Under the pieces are notes generated by a model that saw only the letters and a program-made list of their open reading frames with translations, did not search any database and was not told the origin of the DNA. Below are positions 7,553-14,411 of a stretch of 22,402 nucleotides of DNA, piece by piece. Position numbers and translations under genes: made by a program. Position 1 is the stretch's first letter, and the number at the start of each line of letters is the position of its first letter. This stretch comes from a virus. The stretch is from the IMG/VR virus record IMGVR_UViG_3300017956_000147, positions 1 to 22,402 of that record; one strand, written 5' to 3'.

Positions 7553-7739
7553 CGAGGCTGTCCTTAAAGTGCTCACACTCATTTTTTTTCACCGTAAATT
7601 CGACCGGCGGCACACTCTGATAAACGGCGCACCAGTCGATAATCATCTCGTCGCAGTAATAGCAGGACGGGTAATCGTGCATGCGCTTAATGGGGATCTC
7701 GTTGCGCGTGCCTTCCTTCTTCTTGGTACGCTTTTGCAA
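7542..7739 (-). CDS. Small Cys-rich hypothetical protein
   Basis: Up to 65 aa from TTG at 7739, or 46 aa from ATG at 7682, which is four bases after the stop of the preceding small gene. Cysteines at 26, 29, 37 and 55 (PSCYYCDEM, DWCAVY, NECEHF) could bind one zinc ion. The ATG start matches the local packing, but the extra N-terminal residues (EIPIKRMHDYP) also look protein-like, so the start is unresolved. Function unknown. Confidence 0.55.
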   Translation of the reverse strand: MQKRTKKKEGTRNEIPIKRMHDYPSCYYCDEMIIDWCAVYQSVPPVEFTVKKNECEHFKDSLGEY

Positions 7740-7842
7740 GTAGCACCCCCAGCATGTCTTGGTTGAGCTTTAGTCGCTCACTAATCTCGCGCATTAGTTC
7801 GAGAATCTCTTCGACATCCTGCTCTTCTAACTCAATCATCAT
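7687..7842 (-). CDS. Small acidic helical protein, 51 aa
   Basis: Reads MMIELEEQDVEEILELMR and continues to a TAA at 7687. The start lies five bases after the stop of the nuclease gene, inside the leftward operon, with a weak GGTGAG upstream. The protein is acidic, almost entirely helical, and free of Cys, Trp and Pro until its end. If the TTG start of the next gene is used, the two overlap by 53 bases. Function unknown; a small regulatory or adaptor peptide is plausible. Confidence 0.5.
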   Translation of the reverse strand: MMIELEEQDVEEILELMREISERLKLNQDMLGVLLAKAYQEEGRHAQRDPH

Positions 7843-7847
7843 CTTTC

Positions 7848-8897
7848 TCACCCCACTACCTCCGCGCCGAATTCCTGCTTGAGCGTGTCCACGATCGGAT
7901 CGCCAAGAACGCTCACGTCGATCACCTTGGCCATCTCTTTCGACGTGAAGCCGCCTTCGCCATTCACAAACTCAGCGCCGGTCGATTTGTTGCGATAGCG
8001 CACAGCGTCATCGTCGCCATCAATGCATTCGGCCCAGTTAGTGAGCAGGGCAGGAATGAACAAGTGCTGATCGCAGCCGAGCCGCTGGTCTTCTTGGTTG
8101 AGGTCTTTGCCGTGCTTGCTGCATGACCAGCGTGCGTCGCCGTCCGTCTCTGGCGTTGAAAAACAGCACGTCCTGCAATTGGCTTGCGGGACTTGATTGC
8201 CGTGGCACACGTTGCTCTGGTCGCACCACTTGCACTTATAAAACGCGGGATCGTGACTAATGCCCTCGGGCGGTAGATCGCTCGTAATGATTCGCTCTGC
8301 TTTTGCGAGCAAACCCTCGGCGGTCTGCTTGTCGTACTTCACGCGCTCAAAGTAGAGCTCATCGTCATTTTTATTCACGGCCTGGTACAACGCGCGGTCG
8401 ATGTTCATGAGGTGCATATACACCTGCATTTGCGCGTAGTGCTCAGGCTTTGATTCCTGCACACCCTTCGATCGCACGTTTTTGAAGGACTTGTCGTTGT
8501 GCGTCTTTTGCTCGCTAACGTGCGGCGCCTTGGGCGCTTCAACCAACCCCTGCACTACGCCATCAAGCGAGCCGCCAAAGTGTCCACCGACGGCCTCTAC
8601 GCGCCATTGCTGATTCGTGTCCGGGTCAACGTCCCACACATTCAGGCCAGCCTGGCGCAGTAAAAAATTAAACACTTCCTCCTCACGGGCGCCGCGATTA
8701 AAGAGACGCAGCAGGCGAGCAGGATGTTTGGTTTGCGCGGCCCATCGAAAAATAAACCACAGCTTTCTCTGGCACTCATCACCGATCAGGCTTGCCCCAA
8801 GGTGCGCTCGGCCACCGCCATTGGTGGCCTGCGCTTCCTCGGTCGCTCGCTCAACAAGCTTGAGGGTGGTGTGCTGCTCTTCCGGCAGGGCAACCAT
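7848..8897 (-). CDS. Cas4/RecB-like PD-(D/E)XK nuclease with Cys cluster
   Basis: A 349-aa protein expected to process DNA ends in recombination. D112 (GGSLDGVV), E129-x-K131 (SEQKTH) and the YAQMQVYM helix (154-161) form the PD-(D/E)XK core. C42 (GDECQRKLWF) together with C222, C225 and C231 (KCKWCDQSNVC) gives the one-plus-three cysteine pattern of Cas4/AddB iron-sulfur nucleases. A second Cys group follows (C241, C244/C245, C259, C275), perhaps a zinc knuckle. The start ATG is four bases after the DUF669 stop with GGGAG seven bases upstream. With the ATPase and DUF669 genes it forms a recombination cassette. No CRISPR array or cas1 is present, so it is not a CRISPR gene. Confidence 0.88.
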   Translation of the reverse strand: MVALPEEQHTTLKLVERATEEAQATNGGGRAHLGASLIGDECQRKLWFIFRWAAQTKHPARLLRLFNRGAREEEVFNFLLRQAGLNVWDVDPDTNQQWRVEAVGGHFGGSLDGVVQGLVEAPKAPHVSEQKTHNDKSFKNVRSKGVQESKPEHYAQMQVYMHLMNIDRALYQAVNKNDDELYFERVKYDKQTAEGLLAKAERIITSDLPPEGISHDPAFYKCKWCDQSNVCHGNQVPQANCRTCCFSTPETDGDARWSCSKHGKDLNQEDQRLGCDQHLFIPALLTNWAECIDGDDDAVRYRNKSTGAEFVNGEGGFTSKEMAKVIDVSVLGDPIVDTLKQEFGAEVVG

Positions 8898-8901
8898 GCG
8901 C

Positions 8902-9408
8902 CTACTCCCAGGGTTTTTTGCCGGGGGCTGGCGCAGCAGGAGCGGCGGCAGCGGGAGTCGCGACAGCAGCAGGGGCTGCGGGCGCTGCGGCGGGCGCGGA
9001 GCGGCCGGCCGGGGCGTAGGCTTTGATTTCGTTCGAGTCTTCGTAGCCGTTGTCGCCTTTGCGGATCGTCACGGTGACCATCACTTCCTTGTAGTGCAGC
9101 TCCTCCGTGTCGCTGATCTTGTCCACGCCAACTGCGCGACAGATCGACGCGAGGTCTTGCTGCGCGATCGACACGGCCGTCGGGTTAGGGTTGACCAAAT
9201 TCAATCGATCCCAGATCTTTCGATCAGCATGCTGACCATCGATGATCTCCCACACCAACTGCAGATACTGGCCAGTGCCAGCGCGCGTTGGCTTCATTTC
9301 ACTTTCAGTGATCATCGCCTTGTAATCGCCCGCAGGAATGGGGGCGTACTTGTTCGTTGCGGGCGCCGCCTCGGGCGCGCTACTTACGTCAAATGCAAAA
9401 CTCGTCAT
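8902..9408 (-). CDS. DUF669 family protein, likely single-strand DNA-binding partner
   Basis: A 168-aa protein. ATGA overlap with the upstream ATPase gene fixes the start; a longer frame to 9528 lies inside the ATPase gene. The conserved core (about 20-130) includes IPAGDYKAMITESEM, GTGQYLQLVWEIIDGQ and RKIWDRLNLVNPN, the DUF669 pattern. The C-terminal 35 residues are an Ala/Pro linker ending in GKKPWE, recalling the flexible tail of SSB proteins. DUF669 genes usually sit beside Sak4-like ATPases in phages, and a role in single-strand DNA handling is widely assumed. That function is inferred here. Confidence 0.85.
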   Translation of the reverse strand: MTSFAFDVSSAPEAAPATNKYAPIPAGDYKAMITESEMKPTRAGTGQYLQLVWEIIDGQHADRKIWDRLNLVNPNPTAVSIAQQDLASICRAVGVDKISDTEELHYKEVMVTVTIRKGDNGYEDSNEIKAYAPAGRSAPAAAPAAPAAVATPAAAAPAAPAPGKKPWE

Positions 9409-10172
9409 TTCGTTTCTCCGTTGATTGCTGTCGCTATTGCGTCTTGGAATGCCGACCAGGAAAGGTCGATCTCGTCGGGTAGCCCGTAGCGATTCTTCGC
9501 TACAAAGCCAGGCTTCTCGTTCGCGCACAGCACACGCTCGCCAGTACTGACGCCGCGCACGCGCGTTTGTCCAAAGCCTTTGTCTTCTTTCTTCGTTACC
9601 ACTACATGCTTCGCGAACAGCACGGCATCGACACTCTCTTGCACGAGGCCGCTCGCTTTGTTGTGAAGTTTTATTTCGTATCGGTCGTAGGTGTCGCTAT
9701 CGGGCGACTCAAACTTACGGATGTGGGTATGGGCAATCATGATGACCGCCATGCCTTTTTTAGCGCGGAGCGCGTTCAGCGCCGCCATGAGCTCGCGCCA
9801 ATAATCGAGCGCGAACACGTAGCCCTTGCCGTAGCCAAGTTTCTCGATCGAGTCGATGCCTTGGGTCTTACAAACCTCTTTCCAAATGATCGGTTCGAGA
9901 TGATCCAGACTATCGATGACGAGTGTTTCGTAATCGTGCTCGTGCTCAATGAGAGTCGCGATAGCCTCTAGCGCCTCGGCAAAATCTTTGACCTGCGGGA
10001 ACGCGTTGATCTCAAGTGTGCCTTCTCCGGCCTCAGTTTGCAGGAACACGGGGTTCGGGGCTTGCGCGCCTAGCGTTGTTTTACCGACGCCGGCTTGCCC
10101 GTAGACCACGATGAAGGGCGGCTTAAGACCGCTAGTCTTTTTGATTGCGGAGAGATCAAATGCCATCGTCAT
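9405..10172 (-). CDS. Sak4-like RecA-fold ATPase (AAA_24), putative recombinase
   Basis: A 255-aa protein. Walker A is GQAGVGKTT at residues 25-33 and Walker B LVIDSLD at 84-90. After a helical segment, VIMIAHTHIRKFESPDSDTYDRYEIKLH carries the sensor-like residues typical of phage P-loop NTPases of the AAA_24/Sak4 group. These are single-strand annealing or RecA-like recombination proteins. The start ATG lies within the last codons of the preceding gene; a second ATG two codons on is equally possible. The order ATPase, DUF669, nuclease defines a homologous-recombination module. Confidence 0.88.
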   Translation of the reverse strand: MTMAFDLSAIKKTSGLKPPFIVVYGQAGVGKTTLGAQAPNPVFLQTEAGEGTLEINAFPQVKDFAEALEAIATLIEHEHDYETLVIDSLDHLEPIIWKEVCKTQGIDSIEKLGYGKGYVFALDYWRELMAALNALRAKKGMAVIMIAHTHIRKFESPDSDTYDRYEIKLHNKASGLVQESVDAVLFAKHVVVTKKEDKGFGQTRVRGVSTGERVLCANEKPGFVAKNRYGLPDEIDLSWSAFQDAIATAINGETK

Positions 10173-10578
10173 TCGCCTCCACCGTCACGTTTGGTTTCGC
10201 AGGCGTTGCCGTCAGCGCTTCAGCGAAAATCGCGTACACCTCGGGCTCGTTGTTGCGCAGGTACTTCAAGCGCGGTTCATCGAGCAGTTCTTTGACCTTG
10301 AGAGGTAATAGCGCCTCGGGAATCTGATTGCGCACCTTCAGCAGCTTGGTGCCATCGAGTTTGTAATTGTTCTTTTGCTTAAGAACAATCTTTTTGCCCA
10401 TTGGGGTGCGCGTGGTTGCGCTGCCATCCTCGCGCGACTTGAGCAGGGGGATAAGGCTTCGCTCAACTTTGAGCAGGGCTTCTTGGTTTTGGCGGATGAC
10501 CTCTTTCAGCATCAGCCATTGATCAGCTAACGCATCGACGGAGGGTTGGTTATGTTGCGGGACGCTTTGTAGGCCCAT
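10156..10578 (-). CDS. Hypothetical first gene of the leftward operon, 140 aa
   Basis: Starts after a strong ribosome-binding site (AAAGGAGC, about eight bases upstream) and is the first gene behind the predicted promoter at 10611-10639. Residues 15-50 form a helical, probably coiled-coil region (LADQWLMLKEVIRQNQEALL). The middle is basic (GKKIVLKQKNNYKLDGTKLL) and the end is acidic. It overlaps the ATPase gene by 17 bases. No family was recognised; the position suggests an accessory of the recombination module. Confidence 0.8.
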   Translation of the reverse strand: MGLQSVPQHNQPSVDALADQWLMLKEVIRQNQEALLKVERSLIPLLKSREDGSATTRTPMGKKIVLKQKNNYKLDGTKLLKVRNQIPEALLPLKVKELLDEPRLKYLRNNEPEVYAIFAEALTATPAKPNVTVEANDDGI

Positions 10579-10610
10579 TTCGGTTCGCTCCTTTCATCAA
10601 ACTGAGAAGG

Positions 10611-10639
10611 AGCATAACCGAATGGTATACAGGTGTCTA
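10611..10639 (-). promoter_or_regulatory. Promoter of the leftward recombination operon
   Basis: On the minus strand, TAGACA (10639-10634) and TATGCT (10616-10611) are separated by exactly 17 bases. The first gene starts about 30 bases downstream. The -35 hexamer is part of the shared operator motif, so repressor binding should block this promoter. Confidence 0.65.
10629..10639 (-). promoter_or_regulatory. Operator-like motif, copy A
   Basis: Minus-strand TAGACACCTGT, with ATA following, making a quasi-palindrome TAGACA-CC-TGTATA. The same 11-mer occurs between the repressor and Cro genes, and a one-base variant occurs at 16738. Binding by the phage repressor is inferred. Confidence 0.6.
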
Positions 10640-10646
10640 CTATGGG

Positions 10647-11084
10647 TTACACAGCAGTATTAGGGGAAGGTAGAGCGACGAGAGGCGTGAAAACCGCGTA
10701 GCGCTCTGTCGAGACAGCGAGGTCAATCATTTCTTCTTTAATGTCGCTTTCGAGTTCAAAGTTAAATTGCTTATTATCAGTGCGAATAACAAAATGCGTT
10801 TTGTTGAAATCGAACACAGCCATCGCGAAATTCGACCGCGTCCAATCGTTCTCAAATCCTGGCGCTCGATTTTTGATGACGCGACGATGCACTTCTGACT
10901 CCATAAAATTTTTACAAGCAACGCCCGGAAGCTTGCCTTCGGTGTATTTACAAACTGTCTCGTGCCAAATTTCTATGCCGTCTTTTGCCGTGCTGCAATA
11001 AACCATGTCGCCCATAAAAATTTTGTTTATAGAGTTATAAATGAAGCTGCGAGCCTCTGTGGATAGGTTTCTAGGTATCTCCAT
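10647..11084 (-). CDS. Hypothetical protein co-transcribed with the repressor, 145 aa
   Basis: The ATG lies 14 bases inside the repressor gene with no clear ribosome-binding site, which points to translational coupling. The protein is mixed alpha/beta (GDMVYCSTAKDGIEIWHETV; FAMAVFDFNKTHFVIRTDN), soluble and without Cys clusters or known motifs. The AT-richer codon use resembles that of the repressor. As the only partner of the repressor it would be expressed in the lysogen, so it might be a lysogenic-conversion or immunity accessory factor. That role is inferred from position only. Confidence 0.75.
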   Translation of the reverse strand: MEIPRNLSTEARSFIYNSINKIFMGDMVYCSTAKDGIEIWHETVCKYTEGKLPGVACKNFMESEVHRRVIKNRAPGFENDWTRSNFAMAVFDFNKTHFVIRTDNKQFNFELESDIKEEMIDLAVSTERYAVFTPLVALPSPNTAV

Positions 11085-11457
11085 TACTAATCTTGCTGAC
11101 CCCCATCTTCATAAATTGTTGTTTTACACTCAACAGCGCCTCGTATTGGCCGTCGCTGAGCAGCTCGATGTCTTGAAATGCGTCTAGTCGCTCGCTCTTC
11201 AACGACTTTTCTGTTCTAAAAAATACTTCATCGATTAACCAGGCTGGCTCAACCGCGAAGATCTTGCACAGCGCACTAATAACCTCCATTGGTGGTAGCC
11301 GGAAGCGCCCCGTCATTTTTGGCTGCTCCCATTTGGCTATTGCGTTATGAGTCACATCGACTCCATGTTTCTTTAACTCCTCCGCCAACGAACGAAGCGA
11401 CATCTCGCGCGCTGTTCGGAGCGTTTTGAGTCTTTCGTGGAAAGGCACTCTGCCCAT
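11071..11457 (-). CDS. XRE-family repressor (CI-like)
   Basis: A 128-aa protein from ATG at 11457, with AAGAGG just upstream; the open frame reaches 11604 but that part spans the control region. The N-terminal helix-turn-helix domain is clear: FHERLKTLRTAREMSLRSLA, then VDVTHNAIAKWEQ. The C-terminal part is short and helical (SDGQYEALLSVKQQFMKMG), with no LexA/CI peptidase domain. Induction would therefore not proceed by the usual RecA-stimulated self-cleavage. It is divergent from a YdaS/Cro-like gene across about 130 bp holding operator motifs, the usual layout of a lysogeny switch. Confidence 0.85.
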   Translation of the reverse strand: MGRVPFHERLKTLRTAREMSLRSLAEELKKHGVDVTHNAIAKWEQPKMTGRFRLPPMEVISALCKIFAVEPAWLIDEVFFRTEKSLKSERLDAFQDIELLSDGQYEALLSVKQQFMKMGVSKISNGDT

Positions 11458-11482
11458 ACCAACCTCTTGTTGTAAATGTCCT

Positions 11483-11513
11483 GACAGTAAACCAGAGGTT
11501 GCACCTAACTGTC
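11483..11513. promoter_or_regulatory. Inverted repeat in the repressor leader
   Basis: GACAGT at 11483-11488 and ACTGTC at 11508-11513 form a perfect 6-bp inverted repeat separated by 19 bp, in the leader between the repressor start and its promoter. It may be an additional operator pair for the repressor or for Cro. Confidence 0.3.
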
Positions 11514-11515
11514 CA

Positions 11516-11544
11516 CTAAAATAGACACCTGTTTTGCATGTCAA
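11516..11544 (-). promoter_or_regulatory. Repressor-gene promoter
   Basis: A consensus TTGACA on the minus strand (11544-11539) is followed by AT-rich -10 candidates, TATTTT at 15 bp or TTTTAG at 17 bp. The operator copy at 11522-11532 lies between the boxes, consistent with autoregulation. Spacing is not ideal, so the exact -10 is uncertain. Confidence 0.5.
11522..11532 (+). promoter_or_regulatory. Operator-like motif, copy B
   Basis: TAGACACCTGT, identical to copy A, lies between the divergent repressor and Cro-like genes. It sits within the predicted repressor promoter and just upstream of the rightward promoter candidate. Confidence 0.6.
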
Positions 11545-11561
11545 CCAAAGTGTACTAAAGT
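11534..11561 (+). promoter_or_regulatory. Rightward early promoter candidate
   Basis: TTGCAT (11534-11539) and TAAAGT (11556-11561) are 16 bp apart, about 30 bases before the Cro-like start. The boxes match the consensus only partly. A tandem decamer, ACCAAAGTGT then ACTAAAGTGC (11544-11563), covers the spacer and -10 and may be a binding site for the Cro-like protein. Confidence 0.4.
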
Positions 11562-11591
11562 GCGCAAATCGAAACACAATGGAGCAGCGAG

Positions 11592-11786
11592 ATGACACCC
11601 CCATGCATTTGGAATGAGATCAACGTGAGCCGACTAGCGAAGTCGTTGGATGTTGCGCGGATGACTATTTACAAATGGAAATCGAGCGAGAGGGGTATCC
11701 CAGCCGAGCGCGCGATCGAGATCGAGGAAATCACGGGCATCAAGCGTGCGCGCTTACGTCCAGATTTGTGGCCGGCAGATGAGTGA
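11592..11786 (+). CDS. YdaS/Cro-like antirepressor DNA-binding protein
   Basis: A 64-aa protein with GGAG ten bases upstream of the ATG. The sequence VSRLAKSLDVARMTIYKWKS, then GIPAERAIEIEEITG and LRPDLWP, is the compact helix-turn-helix pattern of the YdaS/Cro family. It is the first gene of the rightward operon and divergent from the XRE repressor. It probably represses lysogeny genes and promotes lytic replication. Its stop overlaps the primase start by eight bases. Confidence 0.88.
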   Translation: MTPPCIWNEINVSRLAKSLDVARMTIYKWKSSERGIPAERAIEIEEITGIKRARLRPDLWPADE

Positions 11787-13713
11787 GGCGCTTGTGACGA
11801 GGAATGAAATGGCTTGGGATCTATGGCAGCGAGGGCTCACCGTCCTGCCGGCGCATCCTATACAGAAGCGACCGCTCGTAAGCTGGGAGCGATACCAGGT
11901 CGAAGAGGTCAGCGAAGACCTCATGAACTATTGGACGAGCTCAGCCAAATTCGCTGAATGCAATTGGGCACTTGTCACCGGCAAGGAATATGTAGTAGTC
12001 GATGCTGACTCTCTCGATGCCATGATATGGGTTGATAACAATCTGCCTTGGACGCCGCTCAAGGTGAAGACCAGCCGCGGCAAGCACTACTACTTCCGAG
12101 TCAATCCACACTGCCCAGTGAAGTCGAGCGCGAATCCAGACTCGAAACTCGACGTGCGCGGGCAGGGCGGCATCGTTATCGCGCCTGGCTCGATTCATCA
12201 GAGCGGCAAGACCTACGAAATCGAGGTGGAGACGGGCATCGATGATCCTTTCGAGGGTATCCCGATTTGGGACTCAACCTTCCAAGAAAAGATCGATGCA
12301 GAGAACAAGCCAACGAACGTGGTCGCGATCCACGGCGCAACGCAGGGCGGCTGGCATGAGCGCATGATCAAAGAAGTCGCGAGCAAAGTGATGCGCGACT
12401 ACACGGATGAAGAAATACTCGCGGAGGCGCCCGCTTGGACAGAGCCGGGCTACACGGTCGAAGAAACGCTCGAAGAATTCCAGGTGGCGATCGATGGGGC
12501 TCGAAAGAAGTGGGCCGAGTCTATTGAGCGGAAGAAGGCACAAAAAGAAGAGGAAGTCGCGATAGCAACTGAGGCGCGGCGCGCAGCGCTGGCGCCGAGG
12601 CCGTTTGTGATGGCAGACCCGGCGGCGATCCCACCTCGTCAGTGGGTGTATGGGCGGCACTACATCCGGCGCTTTCTCAGCGTGACGGTCGCTGCGGGCG
12701 GATCGGGTAAGACCGCGCTCACGCTCACAGAAGCGATCGCAATGGCGACGGGCAAAGACATCCTTGGCACAGAAACGCTACCGCGCAGGGTGTGGGTCTG
12801 GAACCTCGAAGACCCGCTCGAAGAACTGCAGCGACGCATCGCTGGCATCTGCCAGCACTACAACGTCAAGCAAGAAGATTTTGCGGATCGGCTCTACGTG
12901 AACAGCGGTCGCGACAGCAAACTTTTGATAGCGGATAGCGAGCGCGGCGAAGCCGCGCTGACGCCTGCAGTCGATGAGATCACACACTTTATTAACGAGC
13001 ACTCGATCGACGTGATCATTGTTGATCCTTTCGTGAGCTCGCACAGACTGAATGAGAACGACAACGGCCAGATGGACCTGGTCGTCAAAGCCTGGGGGCA
13101 GATCGCCGATAGGGGCAACTGCGCCGTAGAGCTCGTGCACCACGTCCGAAAGGCGCAACCAGGACAATCGGCCAGCTATGGCGACGCTCGCGGAGCGAGC
13201 GCGCTTACGGACGCCGCCAGGCACGTGCGCCGGCTGCAGAGAATGACGGCAGAGGAAGCGAGGCTTGCCGGGATCGACGAGCGCGAGTTTTGGCAGTACT
13301 CACGCGAAGCCGACAGCAAAGACAACCTAGCACCGCCGAGTCGCGACAGCTCTTGGCGGAAGATGGTGAGTGTAGAAATCGCGAACGGGGACAGCATAGG
13401 GGTGATGGAGCCTTGGCAGTGGCCTGATGCTTTTGAGGACGTGACGGCGGCGGATTTAGCGCACGTTCAAGGGCTTATACGCGACGGAGAGTGGCGCGAG
13501 GACGTGCGCTCGAAGCAATGGGTCGGGCTTGCCGTGGCTCAGGTGCTGGGTCTAGACGAGCGCGATGAGGCCGTGAAAAGCAAAATCAAGACGATGCTAC
13601 AAACGTGGATTGATAACAGAGAGCTGAAGGTAGTGGAGCGACCTGATGCCCAGCGCAGACCGCGCAAATATATTGAAGTAGGGGACGCTCCGTCATGGAT
13701 GATGGATTACTAA
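11779..13713 (+). CDS. Prim-Pol primase-polymerase fused to a RepA-type AAA helicase
   Basis: A 644-aa replication protein. The start is the ATG overlapping the Cro-like stop (ATGAGTGA); an ATG at 11746 would add 11 residues. The N-terminal bifunctional primase/polymerase domain (about 10-180) has VVDAD at 73-77, SRGKHYYF at 99-106 and DVRGQGG followed by IVIAPGSIH at 125-139. A charged helical linker covers about 195-280. The C-terminal RecA-fold ATPase has Walker A AGGSGKTA at 306-313, Walker B DVIIVDPF at 411-418 and HHVRK at 454-458, as in RepA/AAA_25 proteins. Primase and helicase in one chain, next to an iteron region, suggest that it starts replication of the phage origin. Confidence 0.92.
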   Translation: MSEALVTRNEMAWDLWQRGLTVLPAHPIQKRPLVSWERYQVEEVSEDLMNYWTSSAKFAECNWALVTGKEYVVVDADSLDAMIWVDNNLPWTPLKVKTSRGKHYYFRVNPHCPVKSSANPDSKLDVRGQGGIVIAPGSIHQSGKTYEIEVETGIDDPFEGIPIWDSTFQEKIDAENKPTNVVAIHGATQGGWHERMIKEVASKVMRDYTDEEILAEAPAWTEPGYTVEETLEEFQVAIDGARKKWAESIERKKAQKEEEVAIATEARRAALAPRPFVMADPAAIPPRQWVYGRHYIRRFLSVTVAAGGSGKTALTLTEAIAMATGKDILGTETLPRRVWVWNLEDPLEELQRRIAGICQHYNVKQEDFADRLYVNSGRDSKLLIADSERGEAALTPAVDEITHFINEHSIDVIIVDPFVSSHRLNENDNGQMDLVVKAWGQIADRGNCAVELVHHVRKAQPGQSASYGDARGASALTDAARHVRRLQRMTAEEARLAGIDEREFWQYSREADSKDNLAPPSRDSSWRKMVSVEIANGDSIGVMEPWQWPDAFEDVTAADLAHVQGLIRDGEWREDVRSKQWVGLAVAQVLGLDERDEAVKSKIKTMLQTWIDNRELKVVERPDAQRRPRKYIEVGDAPSWMMDY

Positions 13714-14171
13714 CGTGCAAAGTATGTTTAACCGACAAACCCGCGACCGATTTCTACCCTTCTGAAAGGAAGGGCGAGTACAAACGATGTAAGACGTGCA
13801 TCCGTACTGCCAGGCAGAAGCGCATCAATGCCGGGCATAAGCCGTACTTAAAGCTGCTTTTCGGACAACTGCGCAGCAAGCGTAAATCGCTCGGCGTCGA
13901 TTGGGAGATTGAGCTTGAGGACGTGCTCGACCTTTGGGATCAGCAGAACGGCAAGTGCGCGCTATCGAACCTCAATATGACCCATCACCGAGTGGGTGTC
14001 TCTCAGAAACGCCCTTTCAACGCCTCGATCGACCGAATCAACCACAACGAAGGCTACCTAAAAAACAACGTGCAGCTCGTCTGCAGCCAGGTAAATACCA
14101 TGCGACACACGCTCAATTTGGACGAGTTTTGGTGGTGGATCAAGACCATTTCGGAGCACCAAAGTGACTAG
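13695..14171 (+). CDS. HNH endonuclease with N-terminal zinc finger
   Basis: A 158-aa protein overlapping the primase end by 19 bases. C8-x2-C11 and C32-x2-C35 form an N-terminal zinc finger (TCKVC; RCKTC). The C-terminal part has the HNH-like pattern KCALSNLNM, ASIDRINHNEGYLKNNVQLV, and CSQVNTMR, with the D-R-I-N-H and N residues of the phage HNH fold. It ends at the left edge of the iteron region. It may be a homing-type endonuclease or a nicking enzyme for replication. It is far from the terminase pair, so a packaging role is less likely. Confidence 0.85.
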   Translation: MDDGLLTCKVCLTDKPATDFYPSERKGEYKRCKTCIRTARQKRINAGHKPYLKLLFGQLRSKRKSLGVDWEIELEDVLDLWDQQNGKCALSNLNMTHHRVGVSQKRPFNASIDRINHNEGYLKNNVQLVCSQVNTMRHTLNLDEFWWWIKTISEHQSD

Positions 14172-14186
14172 TTTTGACTACTTTCG

Positions 14187-14411
14187 TGCTCCAGTGCTCC
14201 AGTCTTGCTCCAGTTCACCAAAAAGACTGGAGCAGTCAATAAAATCAATGACTTACGCGATTCTGCTCCAGTTGCTCCAGTTTGTTTTTGCTCCAGTTTG
14301 TTTTTGTTGTCGATTTATTCAATTAAATCAACGACTTATAGGATCTGCTCCAGTGCTCCAGTTGCCCTATATAAATATATATACAACTGGAGCGCTTACG
14401 CGCTCCGAGTT
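14187..14411. repeat. ori: Iteron array with AT-rich core, candidate replication origin
   Basis: Eight exact forward TGCTCCAGT copies start at 14187, 14195, 14206, 14264, 14273, 14289, 14346 and 14354. An inverted copy (ACTGGAGCA) lies at 14226, and an inverted 8-base match at 14386-14393. CCAGTTG and CAACTGG flank a 19-bp AT-rich stretch at 14366-14384, a likely unwinding element. To the right, GGAGCGC-TTAC-GCGCTCC forms a 7-bp hairpin. A larger imperfect unit, TCAA(T/C)GACTTA plus two iterons, occurs twice about 82 bp apart. The region lies between the primase/HNH genes and the next replication-type genes. Confidence 0.75.

Noticed and set aside
7848-8897. CRISPR adaptation gene cas4
   Set aside because: The fold and Cys pattern are Cas4-like, but the gene sits with Sak4-like and DUF669 genes and there is no cas1, cas2 or array.
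8617-9489. 290-aa rightward frame
   Set aside because: It lies antisense to the nuclease and DUF669 genes, whose motifs are clear, and has Arg/Ser/Gly-rich shadow composition.
12778-13224. 148-aa leftward frame, with others at 12274-12660 and 11941-12198
   Set aside because: All are antisense to the Prim-Pol/helicase gene, have no family motifs and no ribosome-binding sites.
14187-14411. CRISPR array
   Set aside because: The repeat is only 9 bp, occurs in both orientations, and spacing varies from 0 to about 50 bp; there are no cas1/cas2 genes.
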